A stretch of 64,000 nucleotides of DNA, taken from contig LDYB01000019.1 of the NCBI GenBank assembly GCA_001442985.1, forward strand, positions 1-64,000, given 5' to 3'. Each line of letters starts with the position of its first letter. The stretch's first letter is position 1. Below are positions 1 through 7,415 of the stretch, in pieces. The notes beneath the pieces were generated by a model. That model made no database searches. It had not been told where the DNA came from and worked only from the letters and a program-made list of their open reading frames with translations. A program made the position numbers and the translations under genes. Source of the DNA: Armatimonadetes bacterium DC (GTDB lineage: Bacteria > Armatimonadota > Fimbriimonadia > Fimbriimonadales > GBS-DC).

Positions 1-807
1 TGGAGCGTAGTTTTGCGTGGTTGTTGGGGTGTCGTCGGTTGGGTCGTTGTTATGACCAGTTATGTGAGGTGGAGGCGGGTTGGATTGTGATTGCGTGTGT
101 GCGGTGGCTGGTGCGTCGGATTGCAAGGCGGAATTCCTAGATCGCTTCAAAAGGATGATGTTTTCGTAATTCGGCAACTGCAGCCATACCTCCCAGTAGG
201 GGTCTATGTGGCGTGTGACAACGGACTGGATGCTATCGAGGGGCACGAACACAAAGATTGGCGTCTCCTCTGCTATCCAGCTGCCCAGAATGCGCTGGCT
301 GAGGTCTATGCGCACTTCTGTGCCCTCGCGCAGGCGACTGTGAAGCTTCGCCAGACCGGGCACAAAGAGCAGCGGCACGCCCACAATCCAACCGATAAGC
401 AACGGAAGCACCTGCGCATAGAGAGAAGCCTCTAAGCGTGCATACAGGAAGGGGATTGCCGTCATCCCGAACCCCCACAGGTACGCCAGCGCGTTTGCTC
501 TGAGAATCGCACGCAGGTTTGCTTCGTCGCCCCTCCACAATAGTCGCATCGCCTCCCGATTGCCCAAGGGCATTTGCATGGAGAGACAGAACAAAGACAT
601 GGCGGTCAGCCCGCCGATATCAAACCAGTTAATCGCCTCCGTTCGCGGCGGGCGCTCAGCGAGGAGCCAAATCAGATTCACTGAGGACATCAGCGCACCG
701 AGCAGATAGTAGCGGAGCGTTCTGGGCGGGAGGGATGCCTTAGAAACCCTCACGCGCAGCCCGATCCAGCCTGCCCCCGAAATCGTTTCCACAGCGCCAC
801 GAACCAT
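1..807 (-). CDS. Polytopic membrane protein, apparently disrupted at its 3' end by the IS element
   Basis: The frame opens with ATG at 807 and runs left with no stop to the window edge. About the first 220 residues look native. They contain four hydrophobic segments, around residues 34-50, 62-78, 105-120 and 130-152, then a soluble part ending near 'WLQLPNYENIILLKRS'. From about position 140 leftwards the frame only reads the reverse complement of the transposase (low-complexity Pro/Thr/Asn), so the true C-terminus has been replaced by insertion. A TATAAT hexamer lies 7 nt upstream of the ATG. I do not recognise the family. The product is probably a non-functional or truncated integral membrane protein. 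Confidence 0.6.
   Translation of the reverse strand, partial: MVRGAVETISGAGWIGLRVRVSKASLPPRTLRYYLLGALMSSVNLIWLLAERPPRTEAINWFDIGGLTAMSLFCLSMQMPLGNREAMRLLWRGDEANLRAILRANALAYLWGFGMTAIPFLYARLEASLYAQVLPLLIGWIVGVPLLFVPGLAKLHSRLREGTEVRIDLSQRILGSWIAEETPIFVFVPLDSIQSVVTRHIDPYWEVWLQLPNYENIILLKRSRNSALQSDAPATAHTQSQSNPPPPHITGHNNDPTDDTPTTTQNYAP
3..140 (+). CDS. IS5-family transposase, C-terminal fragment cut by the window edge
   Basis: The open frame enters from the window edge and stops at 138-140. It reads 'ERSFAWLLGCRRLGRCYDQL' followed by a tail ending in RRIAR, which matches the C-terminal signature of IS5-family DDE transposases (ERTFAWL...RRLxxDYE...RLMLRRLA). The Glu of ERSFAW corresponds to the last catalytic acidic residue of that family. 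Only 45 residues are visible, so integrity of the element cannot be judged. The IS end must lie just past the stop, near 141-160, where the antisense reading frame of the neighbouring membrane protein begins to look native. Confidence 0.75.
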   Translation, partial: ERSFAWLLGCRRLGRCYDQLCEVEAGWIVIACVRWLVRRIARRNS

Positions 808-814
808 CGTGTTT

Positions 815-820
815 ATTATA
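815..820 (-). promoter_or_regulatory. -10-like TATAAT box, 7 nt before the ATG at 807
   Basis: The minus strand reads TAGTATAAT, then 7 nt, then ATG. No Shine-Dalgarno sequence fits between, so a leaderless transcript is likely. Confidence 0.45.
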
Positions 821-929
821 CTATACTACGCCAGTGCGCTCCTGGCGTCGTGCTGACGGACAGGGATGGCGCGTGGAACCTGAGCTTGTGTCAGGCGTGA
901 GCGCCAGCAGGGTTTGCGCCTTCACCCTC

Positions 930-1120
930 AAAAGTCGGGATGAAGAGCCATCCTCTGCAGCGGCGCCCAATACAGAGACTCGCCCCAACCATCCAGCAGA
1001 TACTATTCCCCCACCTGCCGATCCACGCCACCCAGCTGCTGCAACACCCCGCGTACCTGATCCACAAACGCACGCGCCTCCAGCTCCTCCACCGCACACC
1101 TCCTCCAACTCCGCGCATAC
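930..1120 (-). pseudogene. Degenerate copy of the sigma factor encoded at 3133-3822
   Basis: The minus strand at 996-1085 translates as 'ELEARAFVDQVRGVLQQLGG' and onward to VDRQVGE, a stop, then YLLDGW. This aligns with 'ELEARAFEGHVRELLSQLGG', VNQQVGEWYLLEGW in the intact sigma factor. The copy carries a 2-nt deletion just upstream (GGAGGTGTGC against GGATAGGTGTGC) and an in-frame TAG in place of the Trp codon of GEWYLL. Past DGW the region 4 helix-turn-helix is mostly deleted, leaving only LQRM. No intact start or N-terminal half is visible. It accounts for the otherwise gene-free stretch 808-1188. Confidence 0.8.
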
Positions 1121-1188
1121 CCTCCGGCTCCACATAAAGAGAGCCATTTGTCCTCATGACAGCATTCAGCTTTCCTGGATATTGAAGG

Positions 1189-1893
1189 CTAGCGACTAAA
1201 TTCATAGGTACATTTATCACACCATTGTACCGATAGCCGACGAATGCGGTATCCCCAAGGCGGTCTTTGATGAACAAGCGATGAAACCATGACAGGAAAG
1301 CCTCCCGCCTGTCTCAGCGCTTCTCGCGAAGGAATATAGTAAAGTTGCGCCGCATCTACCTTTCGAGTGGAAATAGGAAGGGTAATCAGCAGCTGATTAC
1401 CCCTCTCTACAACCTGCCCTTGGCACAGTACCTGGTGCTTGGTCCCGTCAAGTACCAGAGGCTGGGGCACAACCTCGTCCACCTCTTTGGGGTACAGGTG
1501 ATGCCCAAGCCAAACAACCTGTTCGTGATCATTGAGCCATATCTGAAACTCATAAGCTGCATCTCGTTTGACCTCCGACGATATGTTGTTTGACAGGGTG
1601 ATATTGATGAAAGTCGTGCCGCTTCGGCTTCGCCATTCCACTCGAATGATTTCAAAAGGTATTTCTATCTCTACAGGTTGTGCCTGGTCAAAGCCCTTGT
1701 CGACACGCAAATAGAAAGTCTTGCGAAAATGATCAAGAGAGGTGGCTGTAGCAGCTTCCAACCTTCCTGACCATTCTCTGAGCCAATGATGACGATAAAG
1801 TATATATCCTGCTGAAGCTATCACTAAGGCTAACAGCAGGGTTGCGAAGCGCCTTCGCCATCTCTCAACAAGCCTGTGAGTTTCCGTAACCAT
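1189..1893 (-). CDS. Membrane-anchored exported protein, paralogue of the next gene
   Basis: This is 234 aa from ATG 1893, chosen because GGAGGTAAGCTG precedes it; longer in-frame starts lack a ribosome site. An N-terminal membrane anchor (about residues 16-34, ATLLLALVIASAGYILY) leads an extracytoplasmic region. Its core resembles the 1898-3010 product: 'IPFEIIRVEWRSRSGTTFIN' here against 'VPFRVIGLRWFYHSNGSTEF' there, and YYIPSREALRQAGG against RYLPSARSELRARGG. The gene starts 4 nt after the upstream stop, so the two are translationally coupled and sit downstream of a sigma-factor gene. I do not recognise the family. Confidence 0.75.
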   Translation of the reverse strand: MVTETHRLVERWRRRFATLLLALVIASAGYILYRHHWLREWSGRLEAATATSLDHFRKTFYLRVDKGFDQAQPVEIEIPFEIIRVEWRSRSGTTFINITLSNNISSEVKRDAAYEFQIWLNDHEQVVWLGHHLYPKEVDEVVPQPLVLDGTKHQVLCQGQVVERGNQLLITLPISTRKVDAAQLYYIPSREALRQAGGFPVMVSSLVHQRPPWGYRIRRLSVQWCDKCTYEFSR

Positions 1894-1897
1894 CAGC

Positions 1898-3010
1898 TTA
1901 CCTCCACTGTCTTGGCGGGCCCTGATATACCGGTTCCGGTTTATTTGGTTCATAGATCTTTAAAAGATCTCTATTTGGATCGTAAATGTAATGCCTTAAA
2001 ATTTTTCCGTTCTTGTCATAATTAATCCAGTGAACATAGCCATCCTCATCGACATAAAAATCGTTATCTGCACCCCCCTCTCCGCATCTTCCAATAACCC
2101 CAGTCACTTCATCAGGTTGAAGTTTCCCATCTCTGTTTCTATCCTCTCCTATTAGACCAACCCAAGCATCTGTTCCATCATAGCCACCATATGGAAACCC
2201 ACCTTGTTCGAGACCCCAACCAACTAATTTCCCCCCGCCAATATCGAGACAAGGATCATCAGTTAGAGAAATATCCCTAGGCCAGATACCCGTGTCAGAA
2301 CCGCGAATGCGCTCACCTAATCTGGGAGAATCTGTCCCTGACGTAGGGACAGCCTCCTGCCGACCACGCTCCCAGCGTCTTTGCAGGAGAAAGCTAGGCC
2401 TCGGCCAAGGAGGAATAGCTCCATACACATTTCGCTTTATCCAGACATAACTGGCTATAGCACCGAAAAGCCCACCTCTTGCTCGTAGTTCACTCCGTGC
2501 AGAAGGGAGGTACCTCATCAAAACAACCCGTGGCGAATTGACTATAAAAGGAACTTTTATACAGATTTGATTCTCCTCAAACCAGATTGAACCTTCAGCC
2601 AGCATAGATGCATCCTCATAGCGAACCACCCCTACCTGATCCTCATGGAGCATGCCGGGGAATACATAGTTATGGCTATACGCCACCACCAAGTCACCGG
2701 GAACTCGTTCACCGCAGATAATCTCAATAGTATAAACCGCTTCATTTAATTCGGGCGAATTCAAATCACCTTCGATATCAATACGAAATTCAGTTGATCC
2801 ATTAGAATGATAAAACCATCGTAAACCTATAACGCGGAAGGGTACTCTATATTCTACCGCTAGATCTGTATCCCTATCTATGTAGAATCGCGTATCAGTA
2901 CCGTCCAGCAATTGAGCACTTGCTATTGCCCCTGTAAGTGCAACAATGGCCGCAGATATCACTACAATCCGTGTCGTGATACTTCTCCTGTCAGCTCTCA
3001 GAGTTTTCAT
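1898..3010 (-). CDS. Exported protein of unknown function, sharing a domain with its downstream neighbour
   Basis: This is 370 aa from ATG 3010, preceded by GGAGGAATGTGGCG. A signal peptide or anchor (about residues 14-32, ending ASAQ) is followed by about 190 residues homologous to the 1189-1893 protein. A C-terminal part follows with Asp/Gly-rich stretches: DRNRDGKLQPDE resembles an EF-hand/dockerin loop, and DEDGYVHWINYDKNG is similar. Base composition is lower in GC than the flanks, especially at 1950-3000, which hints at acquired DNA. Its position just downstream of the sigma factor suggests joint expression. The biochemical role is unknown. Confidence 0.75.
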   Translation of the reverse strand: MKTLRADRRSITTRIVVISAAIVALTGAIASAQLLDGTDTRFYIDRDTDLAVEYRVPFRVIGLRWFYHSNGSTEFRIDIEGDLNSPELNEAVYTIEIICGERVPGDLVVAYSHNYVFPGMLHEDQVGVVRYEDASMLAEGSIWFEENQICIKVPFIVNSPRVVLMRYLPSARSELRARGGLFGAIASYVWIKRNVYGAIPPWPRPSFLLQRRWERGRQEAVPTSGTDSPRLGERIRGSDTGIWPRDISLTDDPCLDIGGGKLVGWGLEQGGFPYGGYDGTDAWVGLIGEDRNRDGKLQPDEVTGVIGRCGEGGADNDFYVDEDGYVHWINYDKNGKILRHYIYDPNRDLLKIYEPNKPEPVYQGPPRQWR

Positions 3011-3132
3011 CGCCACATTCCTCCTCCATCGTTGTTGTCTGTCCGAAGGCGGATGGTTCACAACCCACATCCGCGCCCTCTGTTATATCATGTAGCCGCC
3101 TCTGCCAAAAAATACAACCACCTCCAACCCTT

Positions 3133-3822
3133 TCACCCCGATTCCTCGCCCGAATCGCCTCTCCGCTCACGCCTTACATCCACACCCAACCGCGACCGTA
3201 CATACGCCATCACCCTCTGCAATCGCTTGCTCACCGCCTGCTGGGAACAACCCAACCGCTCGGCTATCTCCCGCTCGCTCCAGCCCTCCAGCAGATACCA
3301 TTCCCCTACCTGCTGATTCACACCACCTAACTGACTCAAAAGCTCGCGTACATGACCCTCAAACGCACGCGCCTCCAGCTCCACCACCGCACACCTATCC
3401 TCCAACTCCACCTCCTCGCCCGTCTCCTCATCTCGCGGCCACTCACACTCGCAGCGCGCTGCCGCCCACACCCCATCGCAAAACCGTCGCAACCGCTGAC
3501 CAATCAGCAGCACGCCAAACTCGTATAGGTCGCCCTTGCTAGGGTCGTACTTTACCAGCGCTTCGCATGCGGCGCAGGCAGCTTCGTGATAGAGTTCTTC
3601 CCGCCAGTCGCTGGCATAGGGGCGCGGGCAGTGGTGAGGCTTGCAGGCAGCGACGCAGTGGTGAATGGCGCGCTGCAGCGGTTCGGGCAGTTCGCCCAAA
3701 AGGTCGTGGAAGTATCGGGCTTTGCGGCTCATAGTGCCCCCCCCGTGCAAGCGTAGGATTTGGACGCAAGCCCCATCGCGTGGGCGCTCCGCGACAATCC
3801 GAGCATCATATCGGGCAGACAT
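3133..3822 (-). CDS. ECF-like RNA polymerase sigma factor
   Basis: This is 229 aa. The C-terminal part, about residues 160-215 (EWYLLEGWSEREIAERLG, then CSQQAVSKRLQRVMAYVRSRL), is a clear sigma region 4 helix-turn-helix. Residues 60-110 (ELYHEAACAACEALVKYDPS, FGVLLIGQRLRRF) fit region 2. The start at 3822 is preceded by GGAGGCAACG; an internal ATG at 3732 is less well supported. No anti-sigma gene is adjacent unless one of the two downstream membrane-anchored proteins acts as such. A mutated second copy lies at 930-1120, so the locus has been duplicated. Confidence 0.8.
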   Translation of the reverse strand: MSARYDARIVAERPRDGACVQILRLHGGGTMSRKARYFHDLLGELPEPLQRAIHHCVAACKPHHCPRPYASDWREELYHEAACAACEALVKYDPSKGDLYEFGVLLIGQRLRRFCDGVWAAARCECEWPRDEETGEEVELEDRCAVVELEARAFEGHVRELLSQLGGVNQQVGEWYLLEGWSEREIAERLGCSQQAVSKRLQRVMAYVRSRLGVDVRRERRGDSGEESG

Positions 3823-4045
3823 CGTTGCCTCCTGCTGTAGATATAGATTCGATTATTACCAGAGGATTCCTGCTTTTTGAATCAAAAGTGTCCGTATGAA
3901 TTGCTGGGGTTTGAAATCGCCTGAACGGTTCCACGCTATCGTGCGCTATGGGCGGACACCTTGACGGCAGCCTTTCGCAAAATTTTGAAACGGCTGCTTG
4001 CGAAAGAGCGTCTAAACGGATAACCTTGAAGAGGAGGCAGACGCG

Positions 4046-4816
4046 ATGCGATACGCGATAAGAGCGGCGATAGCGCTGATGTGTGCGCTGCTGTGGGCAC
4101 AGGACGATGTGGCAGATGTGCCTTCCGAGCAATTGCGCGCCGACAACGACCCCAAAAAGACCTACTTCCTGATTGGTCCCTACAAAGATGCGCCCCGCCC
4201 TGAGAGCGGCTATCGGCTGCTGCTGATTCTGCCAGGTGGCAGCGGCAGCGCGGATTTCAACCCGTTCTGCAAGCGCATTTACAAGTATGCGCTCAGCTCC
4301 GACTACATCGTAGCGCAACTGGTTGCCCCGAAGTGGTCGGAAGACCAGTTCGAGAGCGTGGTCTGGCCGACGAAAAAATTTCCATGGCCGACGGCGAAGT
4401 TCACCACAGAAGAGTTCATCGAGGCGGTGATTGCCGCGGTGAAGAAACGATATCCCATCGATTCGCGCTACATCTTTGCGCTGGGCTGGTCTTCGGGCGG
4501 TCCGCCTGTTTATGCGATGGCGCTTCAGGAGAAGAGTCCCCTGCGTGGCGCGTTTGTGGCGATGTCGGTCTTCAAGCCTGACCAGTTGCCTCCGCTGGAG
4601 AACGCGAAAGGGCGCGCCTTCTACATCCTGCATTCGCCGCAGGATTGGATTCCGATTCGAATGGCGGAGCAGGCGGAGAAGCAGTTGAGTGAGCGCGGCG
4701 CGCGGGTCAAGCTGGCGACCTACGAGGGCGGGCACGGCTGGAAGGGCGATGTGTACGGCAACATCGCAGCAGGCATCCGCTGGCTGGAAGAACAGGCAGG
4801 CAAAATGAAGCCTTAG
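4046..4816 (+). CDS. Secreted alpha/beta hydrolase (PHB-depolymerase/feruloyl-esterase-like)
   Basis: This is 256 aa with a short signal peptide (residues 1-18). It shows an alpha/beta hydrolase layout: a YRLLLILPGGSGSA strand and oxyanion turn near residue 56, nucleophile elbow GWSSGG near residue 150, acid LHSPQDWIP near 195, and catalytic His in EGGHGW near 230. This arrangement is typical of polyhydroxybutyrate depolymerase and related esterases, but the substrate cannot be read from sequence. GAGGAGGC lies 8 nt before the ATG. It is monocistronic and divergent from the sigma factor; the 223 bp between them hold no gene I can support. Confidence 0.8.
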   Translation: MRYAIRAAIALMCALLWAQDDVADVPSEQLRADNDPKKTYFLIGPYKDAPRPESGYRLLLILPGGSGSADFNPFCKRIYKYALSSDYIVAQLVAPKWSEDQFESVVWPTKKFPWPTAKFTTEEFIEAVIAAVKKRYPIDSRYIFALGWSSGGPPVYAMALQEKSPLRGAFVAMSVFKPDQLPPLENAKGRAFYILHSPQDWIPIRMAEQAEKQLSERGARVKLATYEGGHGWKGDVYGNIAAGIRWLEEQAGKMKP

Positions 4817-4979
4817 GCGCGTTCCAGCAAGTCCTGCTCTGTTGCAAAGATGCCTTCCAACTCAAGATTCCCTCGCAAGCGAGAGGAACTGGACGGGGGT
4901 TTCGTGCGCTTACTCGCCCCAGCGCGTGGCGAGTTTCGGTTCCCTGAGGTTGCTGAGTTGGGTAGTAAGGACGATTGCT

Positions 4980-5198
4980 CTAAAGAGATTCCCATTCCTC
5001 ACGCGAAACCCCCGCCTGCTTCAGGATTCGCGCAAGGAGCTCCCTGCCTATGTCACCTTGGTGTGGATTTGGTAATCTGACTGTGCGGTCGCCGCGCCGC
5101 ATATACTGGTGCTTACCTCCCGAATACGGACCTTCAAAGCCCAGTTGGCGCAAATAGCGTATGAGGTCGGCTCGGCTAATCGGTCCAAAGACTGGCAT
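4980..5198 (-). CDS. hicA: HicA-type mRNA interferase toxin
   Basis: This is 72 aa, the usual size for HicA. The dsRBD-like fold is visible: LIRYLRQLGFEGPYSGGKHQ with the catalytic His in GGKHQYM, the RTVRLPNPHQGDIG strand-turn, and the C-terminal ILKQAGVSREEW helix typical of the YcfA/HicA family. Its ATG shares the A of the hicB stop (TGATG), so translation is coupled. The antitoxin-first gene order is a common variant. The 163 bp downstream, up to the hydrolase end, show no feature. Confidence 0.88.
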   Translation of the reverse strand: MPVFGPISRADLIRYLRQLGFEGPYSGGKHQYMRRGDRTVRLPNPHQGDIGRELLARILKQAGVSREEWESL

Positions 5199-5440
5199 CA
5201 GATTGGCTCTGGAACTTTAAGGGCAATGCCTTCAATCTGGGGCACGGGGAGGTGCATCGCCACCCGCATCAGAATCCATTCCTCCAGCACTTCCTGCAGT
5301 TCCGCGCGGCATGCTTCCAGGGTTGCCCCTGTCGCCCAAACGCCATCGAACCCCGGAATCTCCCCGTAGTAGCATCCTTCCTCAGGTAGGTGTTCAAAAG
5401 TCGCCCGCTCCATTGCCTTCTGGATGTACTTGGTCAGCAT
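5198..5440 (-). CDS. hicB: HicB-like antitoxin
   Basis: This is 80 aa from ATG 5440; longer in-frame starts have no ribosome site, whereas GGTGAAAG precedes this one. The partial RNase H-like HicB fold is visible in YYGEIPGFDGVWATGATLEA, the usual 'EIPGFPGVWATGxTxEEA' signature, followed by the LQEVLEEWILMRV helix. No added DNA-binding domain is present, so autoregulation may need the HicA-HicB complex. It is encoded with hicA downstream. Confidence 0.85.
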   Translation of the reverse strand: MLTKYIQKAMERATFEHLPEEGCYYGEIPGFDGVWATGATLEACRAELQEVLEEWILMRVAMHLPVPQIEGIALKVPEPI

Positions 5441-5456
5441 TCTTTCACCACGAGGG

Positions 5457-5462
5457 ATTATA
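5457..5462 (-). promoter_or_regulatory. -10 box (GGTATAAT) of the hicBA operon
   Basis: The minus strand shows GGTATAAT 16 nt upstream of the hicB ATG, leaving a short leader that contains GGTGAAAG. Confidence 0.5.
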
Positions 5463-5595
5463 CCACAACCGAAGGCGAGGGGCGTGGCAGTAGCATGACC
5501 TTCGCTGCTCTGGTACTGAGGCATACGGAGCGTTCGTGTAGCAGTCTGAAAGTGCCTGAGGTAGCCAAAACGCCTCGCTCACATCCATACAATTG

Positions 5596-6126
5596 ATGAG
5601 CAAGTATCGGCGGCGTTTGAGCTACGACTGGATTGCGGAGGAGCTGGCGCAGGCGTTCCAGCTGCCGTTGCTGAGCGTACCCGTGCAGCTGGGCGCGCAG
5701 GCGTTTTCGCGGCTGGCGCACCATCAGCAGCAGAAGCGCACGCGCCCACGCCACCTGCCCCCACACCTCTGGCACGCCGCGCGACAGGAAGCCTGCAGTT
5801 TCTGCATTCAGACTCTGGCGCGCCTGATGAAGGTAACCGAATCCCCCGAAAGCCTCTCCGACGAGCAGGTGCAACTTTATGAGGAGTTCCTCAAGACGGT
5901 GCGTGAGTATTTAGAGACGCCCCCGCCTCAGCTCAGCGAGCCGATGCCCACGCTCTCGCCTTCCGAGCAGATGCGCTACGAGCAACAGCTCTGGCGCCAT
6001 GCCCGCGAGGCGCTGGAGTTATGTGAACGCTGGCGCAAGGCGCTCTCACAACACAAAGTGCCAGAAAACGGCGCCTGTGGTGCGTCGGGGGGTAATCTCC
6101 GCGCCCGCCGAAAAGCCCAACCGTAA
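5596..6126 (+). CDS. Hypothetical protein, helical, cytoplasmic
   Basis: This is 176 aa from ATG 5596 (a TTG at 5593 is in frame directly before it). No signal peptide or membrane segment is seen. The protein looks mainly alpha-helical with a His/Arg/Gln-rich patch near residues 40-60 (AHHQQQKRTRPRHLPPHLWH). It overlaps the convergent hydrolase gene at 6046-7248 by 81 bp, so the last 25 residues (Gly/Ala/Arg-rich) may be an artefact of reading the opposite gene. I do not recognise the family. Codon use across the first 150 residues supports a real gene. Confidence 0.55.
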   Translation: MSKYRRRLSYDWIAEELAQAFQLPLLSVPVQLGAQAFSRLAHHQQQKRTRPRHLPPHLWHAARQEACSFCIQTLARLMKVTESPESLSDEQVQLYEEFLKTVREYLETPPPQLSEPMPTLSPSEQMRYEQQLWRHAREALELCERWRKALSQHKVPENGACGASGGNLRARRKAQP

Positions 6127-7248
6127 ACGCACCCCAGCAAACAGCGAGCTGCCCTTCGGCGTCAAAACCCCCGACACAAACAGCGTGCCTTGCTTATCGG
6201 AGCGCCAGAAATCCACGCCCAGCGCCAGCCGAAAGTCGCGTTCGGGGCTGTAAATCGCGCCGATTCGCAGAGTCGGCACGAGCAGATTGGGTTCGTTTGG
6301 GCTTACCTGCTGACCCGAAAAGCGCGCCTCCAGATAGCGTCGTATCATCCGAAACAGGGGGCGTTGCACCAGCCCGCCGCCGAAGTGCCCCGTGTTGAGC
6401 CAGAACACTTTCGGGTTGCCCAGCGCCCGCACGAGTTTTTCGGTGTCTTCGGTGGGCACGACGATATCGAAGCGCGCGCCAATCACGAAAGTTTTGGCAC
6501 CCAGCTCTGGTGAGAGCAGGTTCATCGGCTCCACAGGCGCGAGCGCCTCGCGCAGGCTGGCGAGCGTATAGCCCTGCGCCCGCAGGTTCAGCCGCGCCCG
6601 AATGCCCAGCACCGAGTGCCACAACACATGCGCCAGGTCCACGCCCCCCAGAATCAGCACCGCCGTATGAATGCGCGGCTCCACCCCCAGCACCACTGAA
6701 CCCAGAATTGCGCCCAGACTGATGCCCACCAGCCCAATCCGTTCGGGGTCAATTTCGGGGCGGCGCTGGAGCCAGTCTATCGCGCGTTTTGTGTCCCACA
6801 CTGCCTGCACCACTACCTCGCGCAAAATCTCCACATCGCCCTGCAACAGCAAATCGCCGCTGCCCGTGTTTGGCGGTGTACGCTCCATATGGTAGGGAAG
6901 AGTTAAAATCAACACACTGATGCCGTGTTTGACCAGTTCCCGCGCCAGCCCCATCTCCAGCTCAGGACGACGAATGCCCAGGCTGTGAAGCATCACGACG
7001 GCAGGCACGCGCCCCTGAAGCCCATCTGGAACCAGCCACCAGCCAACAACGCGATTGTTGGCGGGGTAGCGGCTCTCGTAGGCACTTGGGAACACGAGGC
7101 GATATTCGGTGTAGCCCTCGTAAGGGCGCACGCTCAAATAAGCGGAGGCGAACACGGGGTCTAACGGGGCAAACAGGCGCTCATCAGGCTGGGCAGAAAG
7201 GCTCCCCAGAAGCATCATTACTCCCAGCGCCCACACGGCTCTTCTCAT
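6046..7248 (-). CDS. Secreted alpha/beta hydrolase (dienelactone-hydrolase/acyl-esterase-like)
   Basis: This is 400 aa from ATG 7248, whose ATGA overlaps the stop of the small upstream gene. Signal peptide residues 1-20 end LSAQ. The hydrolase core shows VPAVVMLHSLG near residue 80, nucleophile elbow GISLGA near 175, acid in IGARFDIVVP near 260 and His in NTGHFGGG near 290. After about residue 320 a beta-rich tail follows (LLVPTLRIGAIYSPERDFRL, LFAGVRLRLGF) unusual for the family and reminiscent of an outer-membrane beta-barrel strand pair. The substrate is unknown. Confidence 0.75.
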   Translation of the reverse strand: MRRAVWALGVMMLLGSLSAQPDERLFAPLDPVFASAYLSVRPYEGYTEYRLVFPSAYESRYPANNRVVGWWLVPDGLQGRVPAVVMLHSLGIRRPELEMGLARELVKHGISVLILTLPYHMERTPPNTGSGDLLLQGDVEILREVVVQAVWDTKRAIDWLQRRPEIDPERIGLVGISLGAILGSVVLGVEPRIHTAVLILGGVDLAHVLWHSVLGIRARLNLRAQGYTLASLREALAPVEPMNLLSPELGAKTFVIGARFDIVVPTEDTEKLVRALGNPKVFWLNTGHFGGGLVQRPLFRMIRRYLEARFSGQQVSPNEPNLLVPTLRIGAIYSPERDFRLALGVDFWRSDKQGTLFVSGVLTPKGSSLFAGVRLRLGFSAGAEITPRRTTGAVFWHFVL

Positions 7249-7415
7249 GACGACCGCTCCCGCACCAGCGCCCATACGGTTAAGACCAGCAGGAGCGCGA
7301 ACAGGGCAGCGCCCGCTTTGTAGAGAGGGCTATCGGGCGTCAGCGTAACATCTGTGCCCAGCCAGCCCCCGTAGAGGGCTAAGCCAATCCAGCCGAGTGC
7401 GACGACGGTGCGCAT
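7245..7415 (-). CDS. Small two-helix membrane protein, 56 aa
   Basis: The gene starts inside the last 37 bases of aroKB (ATG 7415) and stops at 7245 with a TGA that overlaps the ATG of the following hydrolase. It encodes a first hydrophobic helix (MRTVVALGWIGLALYGGWLG), a short polar turn (TDVTLTPDSPLYKAG) and a second helix (LFALLLVLTVWAL) ending RERSS. Tight overlaps with both neighbours on the same strand and the clean two-helix pattern support translation. It may be a membrane microprotein; no function is suggested by sequence. Confidence 0.55.
   Translation of the reverse strand: MRTVVALGWIGLALYGGWLGTDVTLTPDSPLYKAGAALFALLLVLTVWALVRERSS

Noticed and set aside
3806-4735. A 309-codon minus-strand open frame opposite the secreted hydrolase
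   Set aside because: Antisense of a gene with signal peptide and catalytic triad; Arg/His/Leu-rich shadow composition.
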